The notes beneath the pieces are model-generated. The model searched no databases. It was given only the letters and a program-made list of their open reading frames with translations, and had not been told where the DNA came from. Shown here in pieces: positions 17,727 to 27,733 of a stretch of 64,000 nt of DNA. Numbering within the stretch: the first letter of the stretch is position 1; each line of letters starts with the position of its first letter. Source of the DNA: Allobosea sp. CS1GBMeth4. GTDB lineage: Bacteria; Pseudomonadota; Alphaproteobacteria; Rhizobiales; Beijerinckiaceae. The stretch covers positions 62,001 through 126,000 of the forward strand of contig NZ_FYAS01000055.1 of the NCBI RefSeq assembly GCF_900185715.1, read 5' to 3'. A program made the position numbers and the translations under genes.

Positions 17727-18020
17727 TCCAATCCACTCCTCGACCCGCCCCTCCGGGCGCGCTCGCGCCGAAAGGTCAGGTTGTGTTCCGCCGCAACGCT
17801 GCTAGACAACGAAACGGCCGCCGACCGTCGAAACTGTCCGACTCAATTCCTGATGCGCCTCGGTTAATGGGGGGTTGAGGCGGAAAGGCGACGCTGCGGC
17901 CACCAGAGCCCGTTCCGATCGCTCCGCGCTCGCGAGCTGATCAGACCCGGCCCTGGTCGCGCCCGGCCGGGCGCGACGACGGACGCATCGGAGCCCGACG
18001 GGCCTGCAACGGAGCCGCGC

Positions 18021-19016
18021 ATGTCGAAGAAGAAGCCGCTGGTGGTCGTCACGCGCAAGCTGCCGACCGTGGTCGAGACGCGGATGCGCGAGCTTTTCGA
18101 CGCCAGGCTGAATCTCGACGACATGCCGATGAGCCAGGCCGCCCTGGTCGAGGCGGTGAAGACCGCCGACGTGCTGGTCCCGACCGTGACCGACAAGATC
18201 GACGCCGCGCTGATCGCCCAGGCCGGCGACCAGCTGCGCCTGATCGCCAATTTCGGCAACGGCGTCGACAATATCGACGTCGTCAGCGCGGTGCAGCGCG
18301 GCATCACCGTGACCAACACGCCGGGCGTGCTGACCGACGACACCGCCGACATGACCATGGCGCTGATCCTCGCCGTGGCCCGGCGCATCGCCGAGGGCGC
18401 GCGCATCATCACCGACGACGAATGGGCCGGCTGGTCGCCGACCTGGATGCTGGGGCGGCGCATCACCGGCAAGCGCCTCGGCATCGTCGGCATGGGGCGG
18501 ATCGGCCAGGCCCTCGCCCGGCGCGCCGCGGCCTTCGGCCTGTCGATTCATTACCACAACCGCCGCCGGCTCGACGCGCGCATCGAAGAGGCGCTCGACG
18601 CGACCTATTGGGACTCGCTCGACCAGATGCTGGCGCGGATGGACGTCGTCTCGGTCAACTGCCCGCACACCCCGGCGACCTATCATCTGCTTTCGGCCCG
18701 CCGGCTCAAATTGATGAAGCCCGACGCCATCCTGGTGAACACGGCGCGCGGGGAGATCGTCGACGAGACGGCTCTGGCCCGCATGCTGGAGGCGGGCGAG
18801 CTCGCCGGCGCCGGCCTCGACGTGTTCGAGCACGAGCCGGCGGTCAATCCGCGCCTGCTCAAGCTCGCCCGCCAGCACCGCGTCGTGGTGCTGCCGCATA
18901 TGGGCTCGGCCACCCATGAGGGCCGCGCCGACATGGGCGAGAAGGTCATCGTCAACATCAAGACCTTCATGGACGGGCACAAGCCGCCGGATCGCGTCCT
19001 GCCCAGCATGCTCTGA
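18021..19016 (+). CDS. D-2-hydroxyacid dehydrogenase (glyoxylate reductase-like)
   Basis: A 331-aa NAD(P)-dependent D-2-hydroxyacid dehydrogenase. The nucleotide motif GIVGMGRIGQALARR is near residue 155, the catalytic Arg is in NTARGEIVDE, and the acid/His pair lies around HEPAVN and LPHMGSATHEGR. The sequence resembles GyaR-type glyoxylate/hydroxypyruvate reductases. A GGAG element sits 8 bases upstream of the start. No neighbour indicates a specific pathway. Confidence 0.9.
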   Translation: MSKKKPLVVVTRKLPTVVETRMRELFDARLNLDDMPMSQAALVEAVKTADVLVPTVTDKIDAALIAQAGDQLRLIANFGNGVDNIDVVSAVQRGITVTNTPGVLTDDTADMTMALILAVARRIAEGARIITDDEWAGWSPTWMLGRRITGKRLGIVGMGRIGQALARRAAAFGLSIHYHNRRRLDARIEEALDATYWDSLDQMLARMDVVSVNCPHTPATYHLLSARRLKLMKPDAILVNTARGEIVDETALARMLEAGELAGAGLDVFEHEPAVNPRLLKLARQHRVVVLPHMGSATHEGRADMGEKVIVNIKTFMDGHKPPDRVLPSML

Positions 19017-19043
19017 GATTTCCGCCGGGCCGAGGCGGCCCGC

Positions 19044-19436
19044 TCAGGCCGCCTCGGGCTGCGCACCGGGGCGGTATCGGCATTCCGACAGGGCGTCGAG
19101 TTCGCCGAGATCGGCAGCATGGCGGCGGCCCCAGTCGCACAGCATCGCGATCACCGGAGCCAGGCTCCGGCCGAGCGGCGTCGCGGCATAGTCGACGCGC
19201 GCCGGCACCTGCGGGAACACCTCGCGGCTGACCAGCCCGTGTTCCTCCATCTCGCGCAATTGCTGGATCAGCACTTTCTGGGTGATGGCCGGAATGCGCC
19301 GCTGCAGTTGCGACAGGCGCCTGGGACCGTCGAAGAGCTGGTAGAGGATCACGGCCTTCCAGCGGCCGGAGATCACCTTGAGCGCCCGTTCGACCGGCAG
19401 CATCGGCAAGCGCTTCATCGGATCGGCCATGCTCAC
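19044..19436 (-). CDS. HxlR family transcriptional regulator
   Basis: A 130-aa winged-helix regulator: LKVISGRWKAVILYQLFDGPRRLSQLQRRIP, then ITQKVLIQQLREMEEHGLV. The N-terminal Cys that many HxlR proteins have just before the first helix is replaced here (MLPVERAL), so a thiol-sensing mechanism through that residue is unlikely. It is divergent from the quinone oxidoreductase-like gene at 19533, which is the most likely target. Confidence 0.88.
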   Translation of the reverse strand: MSMADPMKRLPMLPVERALKVISGRWKAVILYQLFDGPRRLSQLQRRIPAITQKVLIQQLREMEEHGLVSREVFPQVPARVDYAATPLGRSLAPVIAMLCDWGRRHAADLGELDALSECRYRPGAQPEAA

Positions 19437-19532
19437 CTCGTGGTCTGCTGCGGAGAAATCGGTGTGTAGTCGGCGGCCGGCATCCTAGCCCAGAACGCGC
19501 CTCACGCTCATCCCCTTCCCGCGAGGCATGCC

Positions 19533-20522
19533 ATGAAAGCCGTCCAGTACAGCCGCTTCGGCGGCCCCGAAGTGCTTGAGACCGTCGAGGTCGAGACGCC
19601 GTCGCCCGAGCCGGGCGAGGTGCTGATCGCGGTCCGCGCCGCCGGCGTCAACTTCTTCGAGGTGATGATGCGGCAGGACCGCGATGTGACGACGCCTGCC
19701 CTGCCCTTCATCCCGGGCGTCGAGGTCGCCGGCACGATCGCGGCGCTGGGCGCGGGCGTCGCGGGTTTCGCGATCGGCGAACGCGTCGCCGCTTCGCTCT
19801 TCGCCGCAGGCGTCCAGAGCGGCGGCTATGCCGACCACGTCGCCGCCAGCGCGGATGTCGTCGTGCGCCTGCCGGAGGCGCTTTCCTTCGCTGCGGCCGC
19901 CGCGCTGCAGGTGCAGGGCCTGACCGCGCTGCACCTGCTGCGGAGCCATCCGGCGGAGGCGCGCACCGTCCTGATCAGCGCCGCGGCCGGCGGTGTCGGC
20001 AGCCTGCTGGTCCAGCTCGCGAAGCGCCATGGCGCAAGACGGGTCATCGCCATGGCGAGCTCGGCCGAGAAGCTCGCCATGGCGCATGAGCTCGGCGCCG
20101 ATGCCGGCGTCGACTACACCCGTCCCGACTGGCCCGGGCAGGTCCGCGCAGCGAGCGACGGCGCCGGCCCGGACCTGATCTTCGATGCGTCCGGCGGCGA
20201 CGTCCCGGCGCAGTGCCTCGCCCTGCTCGCCCCGTTCGGGCGGCTGGTGCTCTACGGCCCCCTCTCGATCGCCGGTTTCCGGCCCGACGCCGAGACCCTG
20301 AAGACGCTGGTCGTCGGCAATCGCACGGTCGCCGGCTTCTCCCTCCTGCCGCATCTCGCGCCGGCCCGCCTCGCCGGCGACCTCGGCGAGCTGTTCGAAC
20401 TGGCGGCGGCGGGCGAGCTCAGGCTCCTGCCGGGCGGTCGCTTCCCGCTGGCACAGGCGAGCGCCGCCCATGCGGCGCTGGAAAGCCGGCGAACCGCCGG
20501 CAAGCTCGTGCTGGAACCGTGA
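19533..20522 (+). CDS. Zinc-independent MDR oxidoreductase (quinone oxidoreductase-like)
   Basis: A 329-aa medium-chain dehydrogenase/reductase. The nucleotide motif reads AAAGGVGSLLVQLAKRHG near residue 152, followed by the NADPH-type segment with ASSAEK. The structural zinc cysteines are absent, which fits the quinone oxidoreductase (QOR) group. It is divergent from the HxlR regulator with a 96-base spacer, a frequent regulator-target pair. Confidence 0.88.
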   Translation: MKAVQYSRFGGPEVLETVEVETPSPEPGEVLIAVRAAGVNFFEVMMRQDRDVTTPALPFIPGVEVAGTIAALGAGVAGFAIGERVAASLFAAGVQSGGYADHVAASADVVVRLPEALSFAAAAALQVQGLTALHLLRSHPAEARTVLISAAAGGVGSLLVQLAKRHGARRVIAMASSAEKLAMAHELGADAGVDYTRPDWPGQVRAASDGAGPDLIFDASGGDVPAQCLALLAPFGRLVLYGPLSIAGFRPDAETLKTLVVGNRTVAGFSLLPHLAPARLAGDLGELFELAAAGELRLLPGGRFPLAQASAAHAALESRRTAGKLVLEP

Positions 20523-20525
20523 GCG

Positions 20526-21530
20526 TCAGCCGCCGGCGCGGGCTGTGTCGAACTGCCCGGACTTGCGGAAGCGCCAGAGATAGCCGGGCACCTCGGCCTC
20601 GGCCGAGACCGGCGCGATGCCGAGCCCGCGCAGGGTCCGGCCTTCCGCCTCGGCCGCCGCGGAGACGACATTATCGCTCTCCAGCAGGGCGACCTGGTCG
20701 CGCGTCAGGACGAGTTCGTCCGGCAGGAGGCCCAGCGTCAGCGCGTCGACGATCTCGAGGACCCGCCCCTGCAGACGCGCGAGGCCGAAGGGCACCGGCG
20801 CCAGCAGGCATTTGCGGCCGGTGACCTCGCAGACATAGTCGACCAGCTCGCGCAGCGTCTTCACCTCGGGCCCGCCGAGCTCGTAGACCTTGCCGCCCTC
20901 GACCTTGCCGTCGACGGCGCGCGCGATCGCCTCGGCGACGTCGCCGACGAAGACCGGCTGGAACTTCGTCTGCGCCCCGGCGAGCGGCAGCACCGGCAGC
21001 ATCCGCACCAGCGCGGCGAAGCGGTTGAAGAAGGTGTCCTCCGGCCCGAACATCACCGAGGGGCGCAGCACGACCGGCTGCCTGACCGAGGCCTGGGCCG
21101 CCGCCTCGCCCTCCGCCTTGCTGCGGGCATAGAGGGATTTCGAATCGGCTGCCGCGCCGAGCGCCGAAACGTGTACCAGCCGCTCGACGCCGGCCTGCGC
21201 GCAGGCCTGCGCCACGGCCCGCGCGCCCTGCGCCTGCACGGAGGAGAAGTTCTGCCGGCCCTGCTCCTGCATGATGCCGACGAGATTGACCACGGCGTCG
21301 GCGCCCTGCACGGCCGCGGCGACCGAATCGGGGTAGCGCAGATTGGCCTGCACCGCAGTGACCTGGCCGACGATGCCGAGCGGCTGGAGGAAGCCGGCGA
21401 GATCAGGACGGCGGACCGCGGCCCGGACGCGATAGCCGCGCCGCGCCAGCGCCCGCACGACATGGCGCCCGAGGAAACCCGAGCCGCCGAAGACCGTGAC
21501 GAGTTGCGAAGCGGGAGGCAGAACCGTCAT
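20526..21530 (-). CDS. NDUFA9-like NAD(P)-binding protein
   Basis: A 334-aa atypical short-chain dehydrogenase of the complex I NDUFA9 subfamily. The motif VFGGSGFLGRHVVRALARRGY is close to the N-terminus, followed by VVNLVGIMQEQG and the YARSKAEGE segment that replaces YxxxK. The long upstream extension of the open frame is rejected because MTVLPPASQLVTVFGGSG is the standard beginning. Its stop is 4 bases from the convergent oxidoreductase gene. Confidence 0.88.
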   Translation of the reverse strand: MTVLPPASQLVTVFGGSGFLGRHVVRALARRGYRVRAAVRRPDLAGFLQPLGIVGQVTAVQANLRYPDSVAAAVQGADAVVNLVGIMQEQGRQNFSSVQAQGARAVAQACAQAGVERLVHVSALGAAADSKSLYARSKAEGEAAAQASVRQPVVLRPSVMFGPEDTFFNRFAALVRMLPVLPLAGAQTKFQPVFVGDVAEAIARAVDGKVEGGKVYELGGPEVKTLRELVDYVCEVTGRKCLLAPVPFGLARLQGRVLEIVDALTLGLLPDELVLTRDQVALLESDNVVSAAAEAEGRTLRGLGIAPVSAEAEVPGYLWRFRKSGQFDTARAGG

Positions 21531-21712
21531 GATGACGCGAAGCTCCGTTTGGAAGCGCTGAAAACTGGTGCCGTCGCGCCTGTTCCTAGTGCATCGGATC
21601 GCGGCTGTGAAGGCGGCGCGAAGCCGCCCTCGGCCGAGCCGGCAGCGTCTCGTCAAAAAGCCGGCTTCGCCCGTTGACAGGCGCGCGCCGCCCCCGTAAA
21701 CGAACCGCCGTT

Positions 21713-21799
21713 GCCCAGGTGGCGGAATTGGTAGACGCACCAGCTTCAGGTGCTGGCGCTCGCAAGGGCGTGGAGGTTCGAGTCCTCTCCTGGGCACCA
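21713..21799 (+). tRNA. tRNA-Leu (CAG)
   Basis: This is an 87-nt class II tRNA with encoded CCA. The acceptor GCCCAGG pairs with CCTGGGC. The D-loop region GGCGGAATTGGTAGACGC is typical of tRNA-Leu. The anticodon stem CCAGC/GCTGG encloses loop TTCAGGT, giving anticodon CAG. A variable arm (GGCGCTCGCAAGGGCGT) and GGTTCGAGTCC complete it. It reads CUG, the dominant leucine codon in this genome. Confidence 0.97.
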
Positions 21800-22030
21800 A
21801 CATCTCTTGAGGACTACCAACCTCAAGGGCTTAAGCCAGAACAGAGTGTTGCGCGTGGCCGATTGTGCTACAAAGGTGCGCAGCAATACTTCGAAGAGCC
21901 GTAGCCCGTTCGATCGGTATGAGGCTTCAGATCTTCGATACGGCGGGAACCCCGCCGATGTCGCGAAGCCGAGTAAGGGAACGACGGAGCGGGTGCGTTC
22001 CGTGCCAACCCTCGCCCTTCACCCAACAAG

Positions 22031-23503
22031 CTACCGACACGCGATGAACACGCTCGCCTTCTTCGCCTTGTCGGCCAAGTCTGCGGGGTCGAGCTTATCG
22101 CCCAACGTCCCTGTCTCGTAGGTGATCTGATTGGCGTCGAGGAAACTGATCGCGAGCGATGCCTTAACAGCGAAGTTGACGTTCTGCGGGAGGTCTCCTT
22201 GCTCTCCAGCAACCTTGATGGCGTTCAGCTTCGATGTCACGACGCCGACGACATTCCCTGAGGTGTCCAAGAGTGGACCGCCAGAGTTACCAGCCTGCAC
22301 CGGAGCGGAAATCTGAAGGTGCCGGCTGTCGTCCCGCAAGCCGGCCAGCGCGGTAACATTGCCGAGCGTGAAGTTGCCGGTCGTTGCCAAGATGTCGGTA
22401 TGTGGGAAGCCAAACGCGGCAATTCCTTCGCCCAACCGAACGCTCGACCGGAGCGACAACGTTTTTTCCACCGGCCCGGCGACCTTAAGGACCACCAAGT
22501 CATTGATGACATCTCTAGCGACAATCCGAGCAGGAAGCGCGGTGGCCCCATCCGGCCGCACCGTGATCGTAGCGCAGTCCTTCACCACATGGGCGTTCGT
22601 CATGACATGTCCAGCCTTCGACACGAAGAAGCCCGAGCCCGTAGAGAAGGTCGTCTTCGGCGGCTCGGTCGGCCTCGATGTGGGCGTAGTCGGAGGCGGA
22701 GCGGATGGAGGAGCATTTGCGACCTCGGGCTCATTGCGGCCCCAAGGGTAACTTGCGCGTTGAGTCGTTGGGAATGGCGCACCGGTCATACTGGCCCATA
22801 GTGAGCCCGAAATGATCGTAACCAGCCGGTTTCCGTAAACCGGAGCGTCGTCGCTGGACCATCCCATGTCGAAGCCGAGGATGCCGTCGCCATCGGTGTG
22901 ATAGCGGACATATCGATTGTAGCGGCCCTGATTGCCGGTGATGACGAAGAAGTCTCCCTTGAGCACCTTGTAATTGATGCGGTCGCCGCTTCCGACCATC
23001 TCGCGAAGGGTGGTGTCGTAGGCAGTGCGCACGTCGGCGGCGGCAATGTAGTTGAACTTCATGCGGAACCGATTGGCCGGCTCCTTCATCTCGACCCCGA
23101 GGTCGGTTCTCCTCACTTCAAGGTTAAGCCCCATCGGCACCCAAAGTTGCCGACCGCGTACCGGATGTGGCACCCAACGCAGGCGCCATCCGTCGAGAAC
23201 GGACCTTGCTGAAGCGAGCATGCTGTTGACCTGGGCTTCGGTCAGGACGCCCGTGGGCAACTCCCCGCGCGAAAGCTGATACTGTTTCGTCGCCTCGAAT
23301 AGCCGTCGCGAGTAACCAACATTGGGCACCGCGGGCCAATGGCCGGAGCTCGTCAGGACGATCTGAAACCAAAGCCGCGTGTCAGGCTTCAAGCTGAGGA
23401 AGGCTTCCTGCGCGGACTGAAAGTACGGATCAGAAGATTGCGCATGCACAGCGACAGGTGCCAGCAACAAAGACAGCCCTAAAGCGGCTGCTCGCAGGCG
23501 CAT
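22031..23503 (-). CDS. Secreted trypsin-like serine protease with N-terminal PG-binding-like region
   Basis: A 490-aa protein with a signal peptide (cleavage near VHAQ). An N-terminal segment resembles a peptidoglycan-binding repeat (RLFEATKQYQLSRGELPTGVLTEAQV). A unique middle domain is followed by a Pro/Thr-rich linker near 270-290, then a trypsin-like domain: His in MTNAHVV, Asp in INDLVVLKV, Ser in GNSGGPLLD. ATG at 23503 has GGGGAAG just upstream and begins the signal peptide. Its last 200 residues are close to those of the protease at 42946-44814. It stands alone between tRNA-Leu and the exporter genes. Confidence 0.85.
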   Translation of the reverse strand: MRLRAAALGLSLLLAPVAVHAQSSDPYFQSAQEAFLSLKPDTRLWFQIVLTSSGHWPAVPNVGYSRRLFEATKQYQLSRGELPTGVLTEAQVNSMLASARSVLDGWRLRWVPHPVRGRQLWVPMGLNLEVRRTDLGVEMKEPANRFRMKFNYIAAADVRTAYDTTLREMVGSGDRINYKVLKGDFFVITGNQGRYNRYVRYHTDGDGILGFDMGWSSDDAPVYGNRLVTIISGSLWASMTGAPFPTTQRASYPWGRNEPEVANAPPSAPPPTTPTSRPTEPPKTTFSTGSGFFVSKAGHVMTNAHVVKDCATITVRPDGATALPARIVARDVINDLVVLKVAGPVEKTLSLRSSVRLGEGIAAFGFPHTDILATTGNFTLGNVTALAGLRDDSRHLQISAPVQAGNSGGPLLDTSGNVVGVVTSKLNAIKVAGEQGDLPQNVNFAVKASLAISFLDANQITYETGTLGDKLDPADLADKAKKASVFIACR

Positions 23504-23777
23504 AACTTCCCCCAACGCGACAACTTCAGGGTCACTCTACGGAGACGGCCTGCCAAGTCAATGAGGAGCAAAGTATGAGGTTACCGCCGGCTGCGGGCGA
23601 AAATCAGGTTTGAATCGCAGCGATCCTGGCTGTTCTGCTCTGCTTCAACAAATGACAATGTCGAAGCACGCCTCTCCTGGGGACATTTTTCTCAAGGCCT
23701 CCGCGAGCCTTGATCTGGTTGCTCGCCATTGAACGTTCTGAACCGACCGCCGCCTCCTGGATTGGACGGCGAATGGT

Positions 23778-24464
23778 TCATGCCGTCCGGACGCGGCCGT
23801 CGACGACCTCGATGATCCCGTCGCAGCGGCGGGCGAGATCCATGTTGTGGGTGACGATCAGGAAGGACGTGCCCGACAGCCTGTTCTCCTCGCGCAACAG
23901 CGCGAAGACGTCCTGCGCCGATTTGCTGTCGAGATTGCCCGTCGGCTCGTCGGCGAGGACGAGATCGGGCCGCATCGCCAGCGCCCGTGCGATCGCGACG
24001 CGCTGCTGCTGGCCGCCGGACATGTTCAGCGCGTTGTTGTCCGCCACCGCCGAGAGGCCGACGCGATCGAGCAGGTCGCGGGCGCGTGCCTCGATCCGCG
24101 GGCTGGACCGGCCATTCGCGATGACCATCGGCATCATCACGTTCTCGCAGGCGGTGAAGGCCGAGACCAGCAGATGCGCCTGGAAGACGAAGCCGATCCT
24201 GTGACCGCGCAGATGGGTGAGTTCGGCATCGCCGAGCCGGCTGGTCGCCTCGCCAGCGATCAGCAATTCGCCGCGGGTCGGCCGGTCGAGCAGGCCGATG
24301 ATGTTGAGAAGCGTGCTCTTGCCCGAGCCCGAGGGGCCGACGAGAGCGACGAAGCCGCCGCGCTCGAGCTCGAGATCGATGCCGTGCAGCACCTCGGTCT
24401 CCGCCGGGAGCCCGATCGCATAGGATTTGCTCACCCGCTCCAGCCTGACGATCGCCTCAGCCAC
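23778..24464 (-). CDS. ABC transporter ATP-binding protein, LolD/MacB type
   Basis: A 228-aa ATPase with Walker [10 protein letters not shown], the signature in [17 protein letters not shown], Walker [13 protein letters not shown] and the [11 protein letters not shown]-like switch. It overlaps the upstream FtsX-type permease by 8 bases. Together with that permease and the HlyD-like protein it forms a MacAB/Lol-type mechanotransmission complex at the inner membrane. Confidence 0.93.
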   Translation of the reverse strand: MAEAIVRLERVSKSYAIGLPAETEVLHGIDLELERGGFVALVGPSGSGKSTLLNIIGLLDRPTRGELLIAGEATSRLGDAELTHLRGHRIGFVFQAHLLVSAFTACENVMMPMVIANGRSSPRIEARARDLLDRVGLSAVADNNALNMSGGQQQRVAIARALAMRPDLVLADEPTGNLDSKSAQDVFALLREENRLSGTSFLIVTHNMDLARRCDGIIEVVDGRVRTA

Positions 24465-25683
24465 GGATCGCCTCCACCGGATCGAGCCGCGAGGCGCGCA
24501 GCGCCGGCGCCATGGCCGCGACGACGCCCGTCGCGGTGGCGAGGAGCGCGCTCGCCACGAACAGGCCGGGCGCGATGATCAGCGGAAAGAGCTCGCTGCC
24601 GTCGGCCTGGCGCGCCACGCTGTGCCAATAGGCCAGTGCGCCGGCGCCGAGCATCGAACCGGTGACGGAGCCGGCGAAGCCGAGCAGCCCGCCCTGCAGC
24701 AGGAACAGCTGCAGGATCTGGCCGCGGGTCGCGCCCATCGCCCGCAGGATGCCGATATCCTTCGAGCGCTGGATCACCGAGACGACGAGGACGGCGGCGA
24801 TGCCGAAGGCCACGGACAGGCCGACGAAGAGGCGGATCAGCGTATTGGTGTTCTTCTGGGCCCGGACGGCCGTGAAGAACTGGGCATTGGTCTTGATCCA
24901 GCTGTCGGCCTCGACGACGTTGGAGGCCGCGATCTCGCGGGCGATCGTCTCGGCGGCGTAGATGTCGCGCACCGACAGCCCGATCTCGGTGACGCCGCCG
25001 ATGACGCCGAGCAGCGACTGGGCGGTGCGCAACGCGACATAGGTGTTGCGCAGGTTGGCGCCCTTGTTGCCGAGGTCGAACAGGCCGGCGACGGTCAGCG
25101 TTCTGCTCGCCCCGCCCATCCCGTTCAGCAGCAGCTTGTCGCCGACGGTGGCGCCGAGATCGCGCGCGAGCTCGATGCCGATGAGGATGTCGTCGCTCGC
25201 CAGCCGCAGGCGGCCGGCGACCATGTAGTCGGTCAGCCGGACGATCCTGAGATAGCGCTCCGGCTCGATCCCGGCGACGGAGACCGAACGGCTCGCCGCC
25301 CCGCGCACGGCGAGAGCGGAGCCGGTCATGCTCGCAGCGACCGCGGTGACTTCCGGCAGCGCCTCCATCCGCCTGACGATCGTCTGCCATTGGTCGATCG
25401 AGATGACGCGCTGGCTCGGGCGCTGAACGATCGCCTCCTCGATCTCGTCCGGGCGGTTGCGCAGGGGACGCGCGACCTGCTCCGGCGGCAGCAGCTGGAT
25501 CTGGGCCTGGGACGTCAGGACCCGCCTGAGGAAGTTCGCCTCGAGGCCGGCGAGCATCGCCGACATGAAGACGATCACGGCGACGCCGATCGTGATGCCG
25601 CCGACGATGAAGCCGGTCTGCAGCCGGCCCTCGCCGAGGAAGCGCAACGCTCCGGTCATAACGAAGGGCAGCCAGCGCATCAT
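24457..25683 (-). CDS. ABC transporter permease, FtsX/MacB domain
   Basis: A 408-aa permease with a membrane helix near residues 20-45, a large periplasmic domain (about 50-270), then three helices near 275-300, 325-355 and 370-395. This is the 4-helix topology of the MacB/LolE group. The cytoplasmic loop contains [23 protein letters not shown], the standard FtsX coupling motif. The start overlaps the stop of the adaptor gene. Confidence 0.93.
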   Translation of the reverse strand: MMRWLPFVMTGALRFLGEGRLQTGFIVGGITIGVAVIVFMSAMLAGLEANFLRRVLTSQAQIQLLPPEQVARPLRNRPDEIEEAIVQRPSQRVISIDQWQTIVRRMEALPEVTAVAASMTGSALAVRGAASRSVSVAGIEPERYLRIVRLTDYMVAGRLRLASDDILIGIELARDLGATVGDKLLLNGMGGASRTLTVAGLFDLGNKGANLRNTYVALRTAQSLLGVIGGVTEIGLSVRDIYAAETIAREIAASNVVEADSWIKTNAQFFTAVRAQKNTNTLIRLFVGLSVAFGIAAVLVVSVIQRSKDIGILRAMGATRGQILQLFLLQGGLLGFAGSVTGSMLGAGALAYWHSVARQADGSELFPLIIAPGLFVASALLATATGVVAAMAPALRASRLDPVEAIRG

Positions 25684-26972
25684 GGCCGCACCGCCCTGAT
25701 CCTCTGCCCGGTCACGACACCGGAATTGGCCGGAACGAGTTCGTCGCCCTCGGCGACTCCGTCGAGGATCTCGATGTTGCTGGCGCCGCGCAGGCCGAGC
25801 CTGACCGGCTGACGGCTGGCGCGTCCCTGCCGCAGGCGCATCACCCAGGGAGCCGGGGAGACGGCGTCGCGGACGCTGCGCGCCGGCACCACGAGCGTTC
25901 GGGAGCGGCGTGCCGTCTCGATGTCGACGGAGACGGTCATGTCCTGGCGCAGATAGGCCGGCGGCTCGGCGACGCGCAGCTTCACCTCCACGGCGGCGCG
26001 GGCGATGTCGATGCCGGGGTTGATGTAGACGAGGACCGCCTCCATCCGCTCGTTCGGGAATGCGTCCGCCGAAGCCAGCGCCGGCTGGCCGGGCGCGACG
26101 AGGCCGAGATTGCGCTCGTCGAGCTGGATCACCAGCTGCGTCTCGCCGCGCGGCGCCAGCACCAGCAGCGCCTTTCCGGGCTGGGCGACCGTGCCCCGCT
26201 CGACCGCGCGCGAGATCAGGATGCCGTCGCGGGGGGCCGAGATCGTGGCATAGCCGAGCCGCGAGGAGGCCGTCTCGAGATTGGCGCGGGCCTGGTCGAG
26301 CTGCGCCTGCGCCATGATGGCGTCGCTGCCGCCGGGGCTGGCGGTGAAGACCTGAAGCTCGGCGCTGCGCGCCTGCGTACGGGCGACGTTGAGCGCCCGC
26401 ACGGCCTCGTCGAGCGCCGCGCGCGTCGCGGAGCCCGTCCGGGCGAGCTCGACGGTGCGGTCATGGCTCTGCTGGGCATTGAGCAACACGGCCTGCGTCT
26501 GGGTGAGCGCCTCCCTGGCCGCCGGCAGGACGAGCTCCTGCATCTGGCGCAGCCGCGCTTCGGCCTGCGCCACCGCTCCCTGGGCCTGGACGAGCGCCGC
26601 CCTGAGCTCGCGGTTGTCGAGCAGGATCAGCGGCTGCCCCTTGGCGACCGTCTGGCCCTCCTCGACCAGCACCTCCTCGACCGTACCGGTGATCTGGCTG
26701 CCGATCTCGACGCGATAGGGCGTCTCGACATGTCCGCTGGCAACGACGGTCTGGATCAGGTCGCCGCGCCGGACGACGTCGACGACGACGGCGGGTCCGA
26801 TCAGGGCCCGGCTCGCCTGCCAGGCGGCGACGCCGGCCGCGACAGCGAGGGCCAGCCCGAACCAGCGATAGGCCCAGAGGCGGCGCAGGAGATGCGCGGA
26901 TCGGAATCCACCCCCGCTCTCCGCCGGCTCTCCGGTCGCGACAGCAGCAGATTGTGGCAAACGCCGGTCCAT
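25680..26972 (-). CDS. HlyD/MacA-type periplasmic adaptor
   Basis: A 430-aa membrane fusion protein: one N-terminal membrane helix (about 35-55), a barrel-sandwich half (IGSQITGTVEEVLVEEGQTV), a long coiled coil (about 110-215), the second lipoyl half, and a beta-barrel end with VVPARSVRD. It is the first gene of the operon and should link the FtsX-type permease to an outer-membrane channel, which is not encoded here. Exported substrates of this class range from macrolides to lipids and peptides. Confidence 0.9.
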   Translation of the reverse strand: MDRRLPQSAAVATGEPAESGGGFRSAHLLRRLWAYRWFGLALAVAAGVAAWQASRALIGPAVVVDVVRRGDLIQTVVASGHVETPYRVEIGSQITGTVEEVLVEEGQTVAKGQPLILLDNRELRAALVQAQGAVAQAEARLRQMQELVLPAAREALTQTQAVLLNAQQSHDRTVELARTGSATRAALDEAVRALNVARTQARSAELQVFTASPGGSDAIMAQAQLDQARANLETASSRLGYATISAPRDGILISRAVERGTVAQPGKALLVLAPRGETQLVIQLDERNLGLVAPGQPALASADAFPNERMEAVLVYINPGIDIARAAVEVKLRVAEPPAYLRQDMTVSVDIETARRSRTLVVPARSVRDAVSPAPWVMRLRQGRASRQPVRLGLRGASNIEILDGVAEGDELVPANSGVVTGQRIRAVRP

Positions 26973-27138
26973 GTCAGACGCCCTGCATCACCTCGCCCCT
27001 GGCTCCAATGTCGAGTCTTGCCGCACCACGTCGTTGATTCAGCGCAAGAGGCAGGCGAGGGCCGAGGCGGACGATCGCCCGGGTCCGGACATGGAAGGCG
27101 GCTCGCTCGAGCAATAGCGGGGCTCGCCGCCGCGTCCT

Positions 27139-27152
27139 TTGCGTTCGATCAA
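27139..27152 (+). promoter_or_regulatory. FixK/FNR-like box upstream of usp
   Basis: TTGCGTTCGATCAA matches the TTGA-N6-TCAA dyad with one mismatch in the left half. It is centred about 95 bases before the start of the universal stress protein gene. A perfect copy of the same type lies at 29790 in the same gene group. Confidence 0.4.
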
Positions 27153-27239
27153 TGTACCGGGGCCGAGGCAATGGAATCCTCGACAGATCCGAGCGCCTCG
27201 GCCGGACGCCGGCGACGAGGCGAGACTGCGGGAGGGGCC

Positions 27240-27677
27240 ATGTACAGCCACATACTGATCCCCATCGACGGGTCGCCGCTCTCGATGGAAGCGATGCGGA
27301 CGGCGATGGCGTTCGCGCGCGATGCGGGCGCGAAAGCGACCGTCCTCATGGTGGTGGAGCCGTTTCATCTCTTCACCGTTTCGCCCGAGCAGCTGCCGGC
27401 GAGACGTGCCGAATACGAGAGGGATGCGAAGACGCATGCCGCCGACATCCTCGCGGCGGCGGAGCGCGAGGCGAAGCTGCTCGGCGTGCACTGCGAGGTC
27501 GTCCAGACGGAAGGCGACGATCCACATCGCGTGATCATCGAGACGGGTGCGCAGCGCGGATGCGATCTCATCGCCATGGCCTCGCATGGACGGCGCGGCA
27601 TCGCCGCGCTGCTTCTCGGCAGCGTGACGCTGAAAGTGCTGACCCATTCGAAGATCCCGGTCCTGGTCTACAGGTGA
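27240..27677 (+). CDS. Universal stress protein (UspA family)
   Basis: A 145-aa single-domain Usp. It begins HILIPIDGSPLS and ends with the ATP-binding type motif MASHGRRGIAALLLGSVTLKVLTHSKIPVLVYR (shown here in outline: G-x2-G-x9-G-S). A GGGAGGGG ribosome site precedes the ATG. The long open extension upstream is not used. It heads a group with a PRPP synthetase, an APH-fold protein and a phosphoribosyltransferase. Confidence 0.92.
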   Translation: MYSHILIPIDGSPLSMEAMRTAMAFARDAGAKATVLMVVEPFHLFTVSPEQLPARRAEYERDAKTHAADILAAAEREAKLLGVHCEVVQTEGDDPHRVIIETGAQRGCDLIAMASHGRRGIAALLLGSVTLKVLTHSKIPVLVYR

Positions 27678-27733
27678 GGACGCTTCATCGGGCCAGCCGG
27701 CAAGCGGCGGCCGCCGGCGCACCGCCCGGTCCC

